DNA from: Serratia oryzae
GTDB taxonomy: Bacteria > Pseudomonadota > Gammaproteobacteria > Enterobacterales > Enterobacteriaceae
DNA length: 64,000 nucleotides
Reading direction: 5' to 3'
Assembly (NCBI RefSeq): GCF_001976145.1
Contig: NZ_MOXD01000001.1
Location: 612,452 to 676,451, forward strand
Position numbers and translations under genes: made by a program. Each line of letters begins with the position of its first letter. Positions within the stretch are counted from its first letter, which is position 1. Of this stretch, positions 27,738-40,513 are shown piece by piece. The notes beneath the pieces are model-generated. The model searched no databases. It worked only from the letters and a program-made list of their open reading frames with translations, and was not told the DNA's origin.

Positions 27738-28835
27738 TTACTGCCTGAAACTGTCCCCCAGCGGAGCCAACGACATCAACTGGCTGCTCATCACACGATT
27801 CTTGCCATTGCGTTTGGCGGTATACAATGCTTCGTCGGCCACCTCTATGGCTTTTTCCACCGTCATTCCAGGTAAAAACAATGAGGTGCCGATAGAGATC
27901 GTCAGGCGGATTTCATTGCCCTCTTCTGTTCTAAAGCATGAACTTTCAACCTTGCTGCGAATACGTTCCGCCACCGTATGAATATATGCCGGGTCATGGC
28001 TGGCAGTAATCACGATAAACTCCTCACCACCATAGCGCCCGACAAAATCCTCGCTATGAACGCTGCCCTGCAAAATACGGCCAATTCCCGTCAGCACGCC
28101 ATCCCCCGCCAGATGGCCATAGGTATCATTCACCTTTTTAAAATCATCCAAATCCAGCATCATTAAGCCACAAGGCTGACGCTGCTCATGCAGCACCATC
28201 ATTTTGTAATCGATGCTGGCTCGATTGTTAATATGGGTCAGGCTATCTATCGTGGCTTTATTACGCATGGTAAAAAAGGCATGAATGTGGCGCTCTTTAA
28301 AAATCAGGGCATGGTAACAAATAGCCAGGCAGAGGGCTGAAGCCGCCTGATACAGCAGAATATCTAGCCATAGCTCTTGAAAATTAACCTGTGTACCAAC
28401 AACGATAATACGGTAGAGCGCAATGATGCTAATGGTGAGATAAAACACGCCGTTCGATTTTTTTTGCCATACCGCTGAAAGCAGCAAGGGTAAAACGATC
28501 GAAGCAATAAACAGATTATCTAGCGTGAATCCGCCGGTAAAAATGAAGCTCACCAAATAACATGCCAATCCACTGACACCGCCACCAAAGAAGATGACGA
28601 GAATCATCGGGATCATGCTAAAGCTATAATAAACACCGTGAGCCAACGGGAACCGATCGTGGTTCAGATAAAGCACCGCTAAGCCAGCCAGCGCACCAAA
28701 CAGCACGCGTTTCCACAGTTCAGAATGGTAAGAGAAAGGCGCATTCTTGCTCAGAACAAAATAACTCAGTGACAGCGTGGCATAAGTGATGCAGGCATCA
28801 CTGTACAAAGAAGCGATCGAGGCAACGTATGTCAT
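27738..28835 (-). CDS. Membrane-bound diguanylate cyclase
   Basis: A 365-aa protein with six or so N-terminal membrane helices (about 1-185), then a GGDEF domain (about 195-355). The active motif is GRYGGEEF, and LMMLDLDDFKKVNDTYGHLAGD supplies the metal and GTP site, so it should make cyclic di-GMP. The inhibitory-site RxxD is changed to HSED, so product feedback at that site is probably lost. The sensory input of the membrane part is unknown. It lies alone, divergent from the UPF0303 gene. Confidence 0.9.
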   Translation of the reverse strand: MTYVASIASLYSDACITYATLSLSYFVLSKNAPFSYHSELWKRVLFGALAGLAVLYLNHDRFPLAHGVYYSFSMIPMILVIFFGGGVSGLACYLVSFIFTGGFTLDNLFIASIVLPLLLSAVWQKKSNGVFYLTISIIALYRIIVVGTQVNFQELWLDILLYQAASALCLAICYHALIFKERHIHAFFTMRNKATIDSLTHINNRASIDYKMMVLHEQRQPCGLMMLDLDDFKKVNDTYGHLAGDGVLTGIGRILQGSVHSEDFVGRYGGEEFIVITASHDPAYIHTVAERIRSKVESSCFRTEEGNEIRLTISIGTSLFLPGMTVEKAIEVADEALYTAKRNGKNRVMSSQLMSLAPLGDSFRQ

Positions 28836-29025
28836 AGGTATCCGGCATGCCCCCAGATGTCCGCAGGGTGATTCGTCGCTAAAAATCCTTATCTCACCCG
28901 CTCCAGGTCACTGACATATTACTCGCGATAATAATAGACTAGCAGTTCTAAGTTATGATGAGACTGTCTTTAACGCTCCCTCCGATCAGAATAGTCTGTT
29001 CACAATAGCGCCAAGGGGATAAGTC

Positions 29026-29511
29026 ATGAATATTGAGGACGGTTTACAAGCGTTAGCTATGCAGGAAACGGCATTAACCTTTCACCATTTCGATCATACC
29101 ACCGCCTGGGAATTGGGCATCGCGCTGAAAACGGCGGCTGAACAGCACCATCTGGCGATCGCTATCGAAATCCAGCTTACCGGGCACACGTTGTTCTCCT
29201 ACGCCATGCCGGGCACCACGCCAGATAATGCTGACTGGGTGCGCCGCAAGCGCAATGTGGTTAATCACTTTCATAAAAGTTCCTATGCCGTCGGCCTGCG
29301 CCTGCAGCAGCGCCAAGTCACGCTGGAAGAAAGGTATGGCCTCAGCGTGCGAGACTATGCGGCCCATGGCGGTGCATTTCCGATCCGGCTGGCCGGTGTG
29401 GGTTGTATTGGAACGATTGCCATCTCCGGTTCGCCGCAGCGTGAAGATCATAATCTTTTGGTAGATACTCTGGCGCACTTTCTCGGCTTATCCCTGCCAG
29501 CCATGCACTAA
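29026..29511 (+). CDS. UPF0303 family protein
   Basis: A 161-aa protein of the UPF0303 (YBR137W-like, HbpS-related fold) family. Recognised by TAWELGIALKTAAEQHHLAI and DYAAHGGAFPIRLAGVGCIG. The fold family includes haem-degrading and small-molecule binding proteins, but the role of this group is not settled. It is preceded by a moderate ribosome site (AAGGGGATAAGTC). A hairpin CAGACCGG-TACG-CCGGTCTG at 29542-29561 follows. Confidence 0.88.
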   Translation: MNIEDGLQALAMQETALTFHHFDHTTAWELGIALKTAAEQHHLAIAIEIQLTGHTLFSYAMPGTTPDNADWVRRKRNVVNHFHKSSYAVGLRLQQRQVTLEERYGLSVRDYAAHGGAFPIRLAGVGCIGTIAISGSPQREDHNLLVDTLAHFLGLSLPAMH

Positions 29512-29711
29512 GCCGTAAAAATCGCACTTATCCCCACCATACAGACCGGTACGCCGGTCTGAACCCATTGTCAATGGCAGCAATAATGACTGCATTGATA
29601 CAGGTCTAGGTATCTGCCCACAGAAAGGGGTATGGTATCTTCAGCTATCCGCGACGGACCTCATCTGGCCCGCCATTCCTTTCTCTTTTCTAGATTTGGT
29701 TTGCAACTTAG

Positions 29712-31403
29712 ATGAAAACGCACGAAATTAACGGCATTCGCCCCTTCAGCGCGCTGATTGAAGCCTGTTGGCGGGAACCTTATTCACTTCAACGTCTGCT
29801 GAAAGATGCGATTGCCGGGGTCACCGTCGGTATTATCGCCATTCCTCTGGCGATGGCACTGGCGATTGCCAGCGGTGTTCCACCACAGTACGGGCTTTAC
29901 ACCTCGGCGATTGCCGGGATCGTGATTGCCGTCAGCGGCGGCTCACGTTATAGCGTCTCTGGCCCTACCGCCGCTTTTGTCGTTATTTTATACCCCGTTT
30001 CGCAGCAGTTCGGGCTTTCTGGCCTGTTGATTGCCACCATGATTTCCGGCCTGTTTCTGCTGTTGATGGGGTTGGCGCGCCTTGGCCGCCTGATTGAATA
30101 CATCCCGCTGTCGGTAACACTCGGTTTTACCTCTGGGATCGCCATCACCATTGCCACCATGCAGGTGAAAGACTTTTTTGGGCTTGCCATGGCCGAAGTA
30201 CCGGAAAATTACATCGGTAAAGTCTACGCCCTGCTGCATGCGCTGCCCAGCGTGGATTTCGGCGATACGCTGATCGGTGTCGTTACCCTATTAATCCTGA
30301 TCTTCTGGCCAAAGCTGGGGCTGCGGGTGCCCGGCCACCTGCCCGCGCTGCTGGTAGGAACCGCGCTGATGGCCATCCTGGCTCTGTTTGACCACCAGGT
30401 CGCCACCATTGGCTCCCGCTTCAGTTTCCAACTGGCCGACGGCAGCCAGGGGCAAGGGATCCCGCCGATTTTGCCACAGCTGGTGCTCCCTTGGGATCTC
30501 CCCGCCAGCGGCGGAAAGCCAATTGAGCTGAGTTGGCACCTGCTTTCTGCACTGTTGCCCGCCGCGTTCTCCATGGCGATGCTCGGCGCTATCGAGTCGC
30601 TTTTATGCGCCGTGGTGTTGGATGGAATGACCGGTAAAAAGCACCACTCCAATACCGAGCTGATTGGGCAAGGGGCTGGCAACATTATCGCGCCATTCTT
30701 TGGTGGGATTACCGCCACGGCAGCCATTGCCCGTTCAGCCGCTAACGTGCGTGCTGGAGCCACCTCACCGGTCTCGGCCATTATCCACTCGCTGTTGGTG
30801 CTGCTGGCGTTGCTGGTGCTCGCCCCTTGGCTCTCTTATCTGCCGCTGGCGGCGATGGCCGCGTTGCTGCTGATGGTGGCATGGAATATGAGTGAGGCAC
30901 ATAAGGTGGTTTACCTGCTGCGCCGCGCACCGAAGGACGACATTCTGGTGATGATGCTGTGCATGTCACTGACGGTGCTGTTTGATATGGTGATCGCCAT
31001 TACCGTTGGTATCGTGCTGGCTTCGCTGCTGTTTATGCGCCGCATTGCACGCATGACGCGTTTAAGCGAACTGAGCACGGAAAACGGCATTTTGGTGATG
31101 CGCGTCAACGGCCCGCTGTTCTTCGCCGCCGCCGAACGCATCTTCAGCGAATTACTGTTACGCAGTGAGAACTATCACACCATCGTGTTGCAGTGGGATG
31201 CGGTGCCAGTGCTGGATGCCGGCGGTTTGCACGCACTGCAGCGTTATATTGATACCCTGCCCACCGGTAAGCAGTTGGCGATCACCGATATTCCATTCCA
31301 GCCGCTGAAAACGCTGGCGCGCGCGCGTATGCAACCCATTGAAGGGAAACTGCATTTCTACCCCACGCTGCCGGAAGCGTTGGCCGCGCTCGGTACCCCA
31401 TAA
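29712..31403 (+). CDS. dauA: SulP-family C4-dicarboxylate transporter DauA (YchM)
   Basis: A 563-aa SLC26/SulP transporter. The membrane domain (about 25-430) contains [20 protein letters not shown] and [19 protein letters not shown]; a STAS domain occupies about 445-560 ([19 protein letters not shown], then [15 protein letters not shown]). In E. coli DauA takes up succinate and aspartate at acid pH. Here it is not next to prs and ychH as in E. coli but convergent with kdsA. Confidence 0.92.
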   Translation: MKTHEINGIRPFSALIEACWREPYSLQRLLKDAIAGVTVGIIAIPLAMALAIASGVPPQYGLYTSAIAGIVIAVSGGSRYSVSGPTAAFVVILYPVSQQFGLSGLLIATMISGLFLLLMGLARLGRLIEYIPLSVTLGFTSGIAITIATMQVKDFFGLAMAEVPENYIGKVYALLHALPSVDFGDTLIGVVTLLILIFWPKLGLRVPGHLPALLVGTALMAILALFDHQVATIGSRFSFQLADGSQGQGIPPILPQLVLPWDLPASGGKPIELSWHLLSALLPAAFSMAMLGAIESLLCAVVLDGMTGKKHHSNTELIGQGAGNIIAPFFGGITATAAIARSAANVRAGATSPVSAIIHSLLVLLALLVLAPWLSYLPLAAMAALLLMVAWNMSEAHKVVYLLRRAPKDDILVMMLCMSLTVLFDMVIAITVGIVLASLLFMRRIARMTRLSELSTENGILVMRVNGPLFFAAAERIFSELLLRSENYHTIVLQWDAVPVLDAGGLHALQRYIDTLPTGKQLAITDIPFQPLKTLARARMQPIEGKLHFYPTLPEALAALGTP

Positions 31404-31410
31404 ACAGAAA

Positions 31411-31583
31411 AGCCCGACACATCGTCGGGCTCAGACTGCTGACAAAGCCCGTTATTAGGGAGAGCGTGCCGAAGGGGTCGTAGCGGCGTAAGCCGCCGGA
31501 GCGCCCCTCGGTGCGCTAGGCCCGAGTATCTCGGGTTCAAAAACTACTTTGTCATCAACCTCAGCCCGACACATCGTCGGGCT
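31411..31583. repeat. Duplicated terminator flanking a 131-bp mini-element
   Basis: The hairpin AGCCCGAC-ACATC-GTCGGGCT occurs at 31411-31431 and again at 31563-31583. The 131 bases between have inverted ends TGACAAAG and CTTTGTCA and internal GC-rich hairpins. The left hairpin keeps the outer T-tract for kdsA, the right one the TCTTT tract for dauA, so a single bidirectional terminator looks split and duplicated. Confidence 0.75.
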
Positions 31584-31609
31584 TCTTTGCCTGCGCAACA
31601 ACCATCAAC

Positions 31610-32473
<864 letters not shown>

Positions 32474-32490
32474 TTATATTTCGGAATGAA

Positions 32491-33300
32491 TTAGTGCAGC
32501 GTAACCTGCTTGAGTTCGATCGCGTGGATCTGGATTTTAATCACTTCACTGACCGGATCTTCAGGGCACTGCTCAACAAAATAGTTAAGATCGGAGATCG
32601 CGATATGGTTGCACTCCAACTGCGCGTAAATCAGCCCACGATCGCGGATCTCATAAGGGTCGTCCGGATCAAAGCTCAGCACAGCTTCACTGGCACGCAG
32701 TGCCAATTCCATCTGCTTCTCTTCCATCAGGGCCGCCTTCAGCGTGTCCAGCATTTTGCGCACCACCAGAACGTGTTCTGACTCATCCAGATCGTCATCT
32801 TCCAGCTCCGCCCCCAGCCCCAGGTTGCCTTTGAGCCACACTTCCAACTGGTGCTCGTTCAGCGTTTCACCGTTCAGCGGGTTGATTAACCACATTTCTT
32901 CATCCAGCCAGTCGGCACGCAGAATGAGCTGCGTGGGGAAAATCACCGGCATCAGCGGCAAGTCTATTTGCTGCGCGATATACAGAAAAATCGTTCCTAA
33001 TGACACCGGGGTGCCTTGCCGTGCTTCCAGTACCTTATCCAACCAGATGGCATCGGACAGGCGATAAACCCCTCTGGCACCGCCAAAACCCCAGGTTTTA
33101 AAAAACAGTTCGATAAGCGCATCCAGTTGCTGTTCCTGGTTGAGATCGTCCGGGATGGCCGCTCGTGCTTCATCAGCCAGTTGCTGCAGCCTGCGCGCCA
33201 CGTCAGCCGCAGGAAAATCTCGCCGGATGGCCTGTGACACCAGGATCACACCGTCACTCAAAGGTGAGGAGTTAAATTCGAAATCAGCAATGCTACTCAT
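32491..33300 (-). CDS. sirB1: SirB1 (YchA), transglutaminase-like/TPR protein
   Basis: A 269-aa protein of the SirB1 family: a transglutaminase-like N-terminal domain (segment KTWGFGGARGVYRLSDAIWL) and tetratricopeptide-like helices at the C-terminus (DPYEIRDRGLIYAQLECNHI). The activity is unproven. It overlaps sirB2 by 4 bases. Confidence 0.9.
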   Translation of the reverse strand: MSSIADFEFNSSPLSDGVILVSQAIRRDFPAADVARRLQQLADEARAAIPDDLNQEQQLDALIELFFKTWGFGGARGVYRLSDAIWLDKVLEARQGTPVSLGTIFLYIAQQIDLPLMPVIFPTQLILRADWLDEEMWLINPLNGETLNEHQLEVWLKGNLGLGAELEDDDLDESEHVLVVRKMLDTLKAALMEEKQMELALRASEAVLSFDPDDPYEIRDRGLIYAQLECNHIAISDLNYFVEQCPEDPVSEVIKIQIHAIELKQVTLH

Positions 33301-33695
33301 AGGTATCCCATCAGAAACGGTATTTTCGTCGTGGCAAGTTTAACGATCAGGTACAAACAGCCCAGAGCCAGAACAAACGCCAACGTGCGCAGATTCCAGC
33401 TCTTGGTTTTCTTGCCCAACGCAACATAGCCAAGCAGGATATAGATAATAACGCCAAACAGCTTCTCGGTCAGCCACGAGTCGACGCTCAACAGGGGGTA
33501 AAATTTTAGCATCACCACCAATGCAATCCCGGTAAGGAACAACAGCGTATCGTTGATATGCGGGGTTATTTTTACCCAACGCTTCTGCATCATCGCCGAG
33601 TCGCGCCATTTCCAGAAGAATCGCAGCACAAACAAGATGATACTGATAGCTACCGTCAACAGATGCAGGTGCTTTAACGCCATGTAAGCTACCAT
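33297..33695 (-). CDS. sirB2: SirB2 (YchQ) membrane protein
   Basis: A 132-aa protein with four membrane helices (HLLTVAISIILFVLRF, LLFLTGIALVVMLKFY and two more). The role is unknown; SirB2 is a conserved companion of SirB1. The start may be residue 1 or the Met at 5, which would give MALKHLHLLTV. Coupled to sirB1 by a 4-base overlap. Confidence 0.9.
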   Translation of the reverse strand: MVAYMALKHLHLLTVAISIILFVLRFFWKWRDSAMMQKRWVKITPHINDTLLFLTGIALVVMLKFYPLLSVDSWLTEKLFGVIIYILLGYVALGKKTKSWNLRTLAFVLALGCLYLIVKLATTKIPFLMGYL

Positions 33696-33707
33696 AGTGC
33701 TTCCTTA

Positions 33708-34541
33708 TTATTGTGTTTTTTGGCCCAAAGTCACACGATCGTTACCGCCATAATCGCGGCAGGTTTCAATAGCCATAAATCCAGCTTCCTTTAACAACGC
33801 ACGCACGCTTTCCCCCTGCTGCCAGCCATGTTCCAGCAAGAGCCAGCCCTGTGGCTGTAAGTGCTCAGGTGCCTGCTGCACGATCGCCGCCAAATCGGCC
33901 AGCCCGTGCTGAGCGGCAACCAGCGCGCTACTCGGTTCAAATCGCACATCACCCTGCGCCAGATGGGGATCGGCGGCGTCAATATAGGGTGGGTTACTGG
34001 CGATGAGCGCAAACTGCCGCCCGGCAACTGGCGCAAACCAACTGCCCTGCCTGAAATCAGCATTATTTATCGCCAGTTTTTGCGCATTATGCCGCGCCAA
34101 CGCGACGGCATCAGGCTGCAAATCCACCCCGGTTATCTGGCAGTCTGGGCGTTCGCTGGCCAACGCCAACGCGATCGCCCCCGTACCGGTGCCGAGATCG
34201 AGGATCGCACAGGGTTCAGCGGGCAAACGCTGCAGAGCCAGTTCCACCAGGCATTCGGTGTCTGGCCGTGGGATCAGGGTTGCAGGCGAAACCGAGAGCG
34301 GCAGCGACCAGAACTCCCGTTCCCCAACCAGATATGCGACCGGTTCACCGCGTTCACGGCGGGCCAGCAGCGTGGCTAATTGCTCGGTTTGCGGTGGCGT
34401 CAGCAGGGTTTCGCCAAACGCCATCAAAAACGTGCGAGCACGGCCGGTAACAAAACCCAACAGGATTTCCGCATCACGCCTGGCGCTTTCACTCTCTGCC
34501 AAGCGCGCAACCGCGGTTTTCAGCCAGGTTTGATAGTCCAT
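33708..34541 (-). CDS. prmC: Release factor glutamine methyltransferase PrmC (HemK)
   Basis: A 277-aa SAM-dependent methyltransferase that methylates the Gln of the GGQ motif in release factors. The catalytic NPPY is in IASNPPYIDAA, and the SAM-binding ILDLGTGTGAIALALA precedes it. Its ATG shares a base with the prfA stop (TAATG), coupling the enzyme to one of its substrates. Confidence 0.96.
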   Translation of the reverse strand: MDYQTWLKTAVARLAESESARRDAEILLGFVTGRARTFLMAFGETLLTPPQTEQLATLLARRERGEPVAYLVGEREFWSLPLSVSPATLIPRPDTECLVELALQRLPAEPCAILDLGTGTGAIALALASERPDCQITGVDLQPDAVALARHNAQKLAINNADFRQGSWFAPVAGRQFALIASNPPYIDAADPHLAQGDVRFEPSSALVAAQHGLADLAAIVQQAPEHLQPQGWLLLEHGWQQGESVRALLKEAGFMAIETCRDYGGNDRVTLGQKTQ

Positions 34542-35626
34542 TACTCAGGTTCTGCCGACAGTGCCGCCAGCTGATCGGCCTGATACTCCTGCACGATCGG
34601 CTGAATCAGCATATCTAATTTGCCTTCCATCACTTCATCCAGGCGGTAAAGCGTCAGGTTGATGCGGTGATCGGTCACACGCCCCTGTGGGAAATTGTAG
34701 GTGCGGTTGCGATCGGAACGATCGCCAGTGCCCAGCAGGTTGCGGCGCGTCGAGGCTTCTGCCTGCTGGCGCTTCGCCACTTCGGCAGCACGAATGCGCG
34801 CCCCAAGCACCGACATCGCCTTGGCTTTGTTCTTATGCTGTGAACGTTCGTCCTGACACTCCACCACAATACCGGTCGGCAAGTGAGTAATGCGGATCGC
34901 CGAATCGGTGGTATTAACGTGCTGGCCACCGGCACCGGATGAACGGAAGGTATCGATACGCAGCTCGCTGGGGTTAATCTCTGGCAGTTCGGCCTCTGGT
35001 ATTTCTGGCATCACCGCCACAGTGCAGGCAGAGGTATGAATGCGCCCTTGCGACTCGGTTTCCGGCACGCGTTGCACGCGATGCCCACCCGACTCAAACT
35101 TCAACTGGCCGTAAACCCCGTCACCGGAAACTTTGGCGATCACTTCTTTATAGCCACCGTGCTCACCTTCGTTGGCACTCATGATCTCCACACGCCAGCG
35201 GCGCATTTCCGCATAACGGCTGTACATACGGAACAGATCGCCCGCGAAAATCGCCGCTTCGTCGCCACCGGTACCGGCACGGACTTCCAGGAAGCAGCCA
35301 CGCTCATCGTCGGGATCTTTCGGCAACAGCAATACCTGCAACTGCTGCTCCAGCTCTTCCGTCACCGCTTTGGCCTGTTTCAGCTCTTCCTGAGCCATTT
35401 CGCGCATTTCAGCATCGTCCAGCATCATTTCTGCCGTCGCGATATCCTCCTGCACCTGACGCCATTCTAAAAAACAGCGGCTGACATCGGTCAACTGTGC
35501 GTATTCGCGCGACAAGGCGCGAAACCGATCCTGATCGGCAATAACCCCGGCATCGCCGAGCAACGCCTGTACTTCCTCATGGCGCTCTTGTAACGCTTCC
35601 AGTTTGGCAACAATAGAAGGCTTCAT
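34541..35626 (-). CDS. prfA: Peptide chain release factor 1
   Basis: A 361-aa RF1 reading UAA and UAG. The peptidyl-hydrolysis motif GGQ is at 233-235 ([15 protein letters not shown]) and the codon-recognition PxT tripeptide at 188-190 reads PET, where E. coli has PAT. Gln235 is the PrmC methylation site. Between hemA and prmC as in other enterobacteria. Confidence 0.97.
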   Translation of the reverse strand: MKPSIVAKLEALQERHEEVQALLGDAGVIADQDRFRALSREYAQLTDVSRCFLEWRQVQEDIATAEMMLDDAEMREMAQEELKQAKAVTEELEQQLQVLLLPKDPDDERGCFLEVRAGTGGDEAAIFAGDLFRMYSRYAEMRRWRVEIMSANEGEHGGYKEVIAKVSGDGVYGQLKFESGGHRVQRVPETESQGRIHTSACTVAVMPEIPEAELPEINPSELRIDTFRSSGAGGQHVNTTDSAIRITHLPTGIVVECQDERSQHKNKAKAMSVLGARIRAAEVAKRQQAEASTRRNLLGTGDRSDRNRTYNFPQGRVTDHRINLTLYRLDEVMEGKLDMLIQPIVQEYQADQLAALSAEPE

Positions 35627-35663
35627 GCGTGGTTTTAAACCCTGTTAATAAGAGAGAACTAAA

Positions 35664-36920
35664 CTAATCCAGCCCGAGGCTGTCGCGTAAAATTTGCAAC
35701 CGCTCCATGTCGCCGTCGCTGGCGGCCTGTTGGAGGGATTTGGTAGGGGCATGAATAAGACGATTGGTCAGTTTGTGAGCCAGTTCCTGAATAACCTGCT
35801 CCACATTAGCACCCTGCGCAATGGCAGCCAGCGCTTTTGATTCCATTTCCATGCGGATCTGCTCGGCCTGTGAGCGGTAATCACGAATGGTTTCTGTCGC
35901 GCCCTGCGAGCGCAACCAGGCCATAAAGTTGATACTTTCCTGCTGAACGATCGATTCAGCCTGCACGGCGGCAGCCTGACGCTGCGCCAGGTTGTTCTGA
36001 ATGATGGCGTGCAGATCGTCCACGCTGTACAGATAGGCGTTCGCCAGCTTGCCGACTTCCGGTTCGATATCACGAGGTACTGCGATATCCACCAGCAACA
36101 TCGGCTGGTTGCGGCGCGCTTTCAGCGCACGCTCCACCATCCCCTTGCCAATGATCGGCAGCGGGCTGGCGGTAGAGCTGATAATGATGTCCGCATCGGC
36201 CAGGCGTTCGTCAATCTCCGGCAGCGTGATCACTTCCGCGCCCACTTCCTGGGCCAGTAACTGAGCGCGTTCACGGGTGCGGTTGGCGATCATCATGTGT
36301 TTGACCTGATGTTCGCGCAGATGACGCGCCACCAGTTCGATGGTTTCCCCTGCACCCACCAGCAACACGTTCAGTTCAGCCAAGGATTCGAAGATCTGGC
36401 GCGCCAGGGTGCAGGCGGCAAAGGCCACAGAAACGGCACTGGCACCGATGTCGGTTTCGGTACGGACGCGTTTGGCAACGGAGAAGGTTTTTTGGAACAG
36501 GCGTTCAAGTTCACCAGACAGAGACTGGCCGCGTTGTGATTCGGCAAAGGCTTTTTTGACCTGCCCCAGGATTTGCGGTTCACCCAGCACCAGCGAATCC
36601 AGCCCGCTGGCAACGCGCATCAGATGGCTGACCGCGTCATTACCCTGATGCCAATACAGGCTTTTGGCAACGTCTTCCGGGCGCAGATGATGATAATCAC
36701 ATAACCAGTTAACCAACTGTTCGCGCAAATGTTCCTGTTGTTCCACGCTGAGATACAGCTCGGTGCGGTTACAGGTAGACAACACAACACCGCCCTGCAC
36801 CAACGGTTGTTGGAGCAGGCTGTTTAGCGCTTGTTCGATCGACTCTGGGGAGAAGGTTACCCTTTCTCGCAGAGAAACCGGTGCGGTTTTGTGATTAATA
36901 CCTAACGCAAGCAGGGTCAT
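35664..36920 (-). CDS. hemA: Glutamyl-tRNA reductase
   Basis: A 418-aa enzyme that reduces glutamyl-tRNA to glutamate semialdehyde, the first step of haem synthesis. The catalytic Cys is residue 50 in [13 protein letters not shown]; the NADPH-binding turn is [16 protein letters not shown]. The N-terminal [15 protein letters not shown] is the region tied to regulated proteolysis in E. coli. Divergent from lolB and first in hemA-prfA-prmC-sirB2-sirB1-kdsA. Confidence 0.97.
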   Translation of the reverse strand: MTLLALGINHKTAPVSLRERVTFSPESIEQALNSLLQQPLVQGGVVLSTCNRTELYLSVEQQEHLREQLVNWLCDYHHLRPEDVAKSLYWHQGNDAVSHLMRVASGLDSLVLGEPQILGQVKKAFAESQRGQSLSGELERLFQKTFSVAKRVRTETDIGASAVSVAFAACTLARQIFESLAELNVLLVGAGETIELVARHLREHQVKHMMIANRTRERAQLLAQEVGAEVITLPEIDERLADADIIISSTASPLPIIGKGMVERALKARRNQPMLLVDIAVPRDIEPEVGKLANAYLYSVDDLHAIIQNNLAQRQAAAVQAESIVQQESINFMAWLRSQGATETIRDYRSQAEQIRMEMESKALAAIAQGANVEQVIQELAHKLTNRLIHAPTKSLQQAASDGDMERLQILRDSLGLD

Positions 36921-37154
36921 TGCTTCGAGTAATACTTCTATTGGTACGGGTTCTCGTTGTCTGGCATTCTACTTGATGCGCGACACCAATAAAAGTAACA
37001 ACCGCATCTTCCCCCCAATCGCTGGTATAGTTATTTCCTTGAGGCACGATGTTGAGTAACATTATCGGCGCCGGGGGGCTCCCCCGTTAGCGTTGGCAGC
37101 AAGTCAAAGGTTTCGCCGCACGTGCCCGTAAGGACAAAAGGACAATAAAAAGTT

Positions 37155-37778
37155 ATGCCTATCCGCAACGTTAATTTGCTTCGCCTGCTCCCATTGGCCA
37201 GCCTGCTGCTGACCGCCTGTACCCTCACCAAGCCCAGCGGCCCAGCAACCAGTCCGACTTCCCCGCAGTGGCGTGCCCATGAACAGGCCGTGCAGCAGCT
37301 CAGCCAGTATCAGACCCGCGGCGCTTTCGCCTATCTGTCCGATCAGAAAAAGGTTTATGCCCGCTTCTTCTGGCAACAATATTCGCCCGATCGCTACCGC
37401 CTGTTGTTGACCAACCCACTGGGCAGCACCGAACTGGAACTCAATGTGCAGAAGGAAGTGGTGCAACTGAGCGATAGCCAGGGTAAACGCTACGTCAGCA
37501 ACGACGCGGAAGAGATGATCCGTAAGCTGACCGGGATGGCTATTCCGCTGAACAACCTGCGCCAATGGATGCTGGGCCTGCCGGGAGAAGCCACCGATTT
37601 CACCCTCGACGATCGGTATCGCCTGAGCAAGCTGACTTATCCGCAGGGCGATCTCACCTGGGTGGTCACTTACCAGGATTACAATACCGACCAGCAACCG
37701 CCGTTGCCAAGCCGTCTCGAACTGCAGCAAGGCGATCAACGCATCAAGCTGAAAATGGATAATTGGACGCTTAAATGA
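37155..37778 (+). CDS. lolB: Outer-membrane lipoprotein receptor LolB
   Basis: A 207-aa lipoprotein that receives lipoproteins from LolA and inserts them in the outer membrane. Signal with lipobox LTAC, Cys22; Thr at +2 does not retain it in the inner membrane. The mature domain matches LolB (for example [20 protein letters not shown]). Its stop overlaps the ispE start by 4 bases. Confidence 0.95.
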   Translation: MPIRNVNLLRLLPLASLLLTACTLTKPSGPATSPTSPQWRAHEQAVQQLSQYQTRGAFAYLSDQKKVYARFFWQQYSPDRYRLLLTNPLGSTELELNVQKEVVQLSDSQGKRYVSNDAEEMIRKLTGMAIPLNNLRQWMLGLPGEATDFTLDDRYRLSKLTYPQGDLTWVVTYQDYNTDQQPPLPSRLELQQGDQRIKLKMDNWTLK

Positions 37779-38641
37779 TTCGTCAGTGGCCCTCTCCCGC
37801 AAAGCTAAATCTGTTCCTCTATATCACTGGCCGTCGCGCTGACGGCTACCACCAGTTGCAAACCCTGTTCCAGTTCCTGGACTACGGCGACACCTTGACC
37901 ATTGAACCGCGTCAGGACGACAGCATCCATTTGCTGACGCCGATCGCTGGCGTGCCGGACGAGCAGAACCTGATCGTGCGTGCGGCCCGCCTGCTGCAAC
38001 ACTACTGCACGGCTCACGCGATCGACACCCCGCCGCGCGGTGCAGATATCCGTATTGAGAAGCGCCTGCCGATGGGCGGCGGGCTGGGCGGCGGTTCATC
38101 CAACGCCGCCACGGTGCTGATCGCGCTGAACGAGCTGTGGCAATGCGGCTTAAGCGACGAGCAACTGGCGGCGTTGGGGCTGGCTCTCGGGGCCGACGTT
38201 CCGGTGTTTGTACGCGGGCATGCGGCCTTTGCTGAAGGCATCGGCGATCAGCTGCAACCGGCCGATCCGGCAGAAAAGTGGTATTTGGTCGCGCACCCTG
38301 GCGTCAGCATCCCCACACCGGTTATTTTTGCTGACCCAGAATTAAAACGAAATACCCCGGTTCGCCCGCTGAATGCTCTGTTGCAGGCTCCTTACGCCAA
38401 TGATTGTGAACCGATTGCAAGAAAACGTTTTCGCGAGGTTGAACAGCTTCTTTCATGGCTGTTACAATACGCGCCGTCACGCCTGACCGGCACAGGTGCT
38501 TGTGTGTTTGCAGAATTCGACTCCGAGCCCGCCGCCCTTCAGGTGTTAAATAAAGCCCCGGCCTGGGTGCGTGGATTTGTAGCGCGTGGCGTTAACGTCT
38601 CGCCACTACATCGCATCCGTTCAGGGCAGTCTGAGTCGTAG
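37775..38641 (+). CDS. ispE: 4-diphosphocytidyl-2-C-methylerythritol kinase
   Basis: A 288-aa GHMP kinase of the MEP isoprenoid pathway. The ATP-binding glycine-rich motif is [18 protein letters not shown]; the N-terminal [20 protein letters not shown] holds the conserved Lys and substrate region. Translationally coupled to lolB. Confidence 0.97.
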   Translation: MIRQWPSPAKLNLFLYITGRRADGYHQLQTLFQFLDYGDTLTIEPRQDDSIHLLTPIAGVPDEQNLIVRAARLLQHYCTAHAIDTPPRGADIRIEKRLPMGGGLGGGSSNAATVLIALNELWQCGLSDEQLAALGLALGADVPVFVRGHAAFAEGIGDQLQPADPAEKWYLVAHPGVSIPTPVIFADPELKRNTPVRPLNALLQAPYANDCEPIARKRFREVEQLLSWLLQYAPSRLTGTGACVFAEFDSEPAALQVLNKAPAWVRGFVARGVNVSPLHRIRSGQSES

Positions 38642-38766
38642 CTCAACGTTTCGCTGTGCAGAGTTATTCACACTAAACCCTGCCATCTCTGCGCTGCCTG
38701 CGGTTCAATTTAGTTTTACATACCCGTATGGTTATTGCGTCGGCGTCGCCAACTGCCCCTTGGTGA

Positions 38767-39762
<996 letters not shown>

Positions 39763-39828
39763 TCTGCGATCTGGCGCAGTTAACTTAACTACTGCGCCAC
39801 ATCCACTGTTAAGCATGGTAGAAAACAA

Positions 39829-39866
39829 AAAACCCGTTGAAGCGATCGGCAACAACGGGTTTTTTA
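39829..39866 (+). terminator. prs terminator
   Basis: Stem AACCCGTTG/CAACGGGTT with a 12-base loop and a T6 tract. The run of A before the stem makes it usable on both strands. Confidence 0.85.
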
Positions 39867-39932
39867 CTTGTTATGCAACATGAGCGTTCGCTCTCCTTTA
39901 TGCTTGCTGCTTGTTTTCTTTAATAAGTTTGA

Positions 39933-40211
39933 TCAATGTGATGAGCGATGCTCGTTGTTCTTACAGCGTTTATCGAAATGTTTTACCCACCAATAACGAT
40001 CGGCAACCTCTTCACGCCCGCCAATACGCGCTCCAGCCAGCCATAGAAGCGCACCGATGAAAATACTCATAACCGCACCATGAGCAAAGAACTGTGGCAG
40101 ATTGAGTTGTGACACTTCAGCCAGAATGGAGTATCCGACCCCTACAACCATCACTACCATCCCCAATCCCATTAAAACGTTGCCCATTAAGCCAGCGTTT
40201 TTACGTTTCAT
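39933..40211 (-). CDS. ychH: YchH stress-induced membrane protein
   Basis: A 92-aa protein with two membrane helices (NVLMGLGMVVMVVGVGYSIL and FFAHGAVMSIFIGALLWLAG), matching YchH, an inner-membrane protein linked to stress responses and biofilm in E. coli. It is divergent from pth. The 302-base gap to pth (40212-40513) has AT-rich sequence and must hold both promoters; no specific site was identified. Confidence 0.9.
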   Translation of the reverse strand: MKRKNAGLMGNVLMGLGMVVMVVGVGYSILAEVSQLNLPQFFAHGAVMSIFIGALLWLAGARIGGREEVADRYWWVKHFDKRCKNNEHRSSH

Positions 40212-40513
40212 ATGCCACCTCCACCGCGTTATCTACTCACTTGGGATAACACACAAACGGTTAACCCGCTTCGATAAGTTAAGTATAGGCATGCTTAGAG
40301 AAAGGGTATTGCGCCAATGGTCACAAATGGCAAATAAACACTGACAAATCTTAACGCCACGCTAAAAATTAGCTAACAAATTGAATTATTTCTCTAATGT
40401 ATTATTCATTTTCAACCTAATAACACCCACTAGATGGCCAGGATTTTTGTCATTACATACGCAGACAGGTAAACTATTGTCCTTTCCATTATATCGACCA
40501 TAGTGAATTCCCC

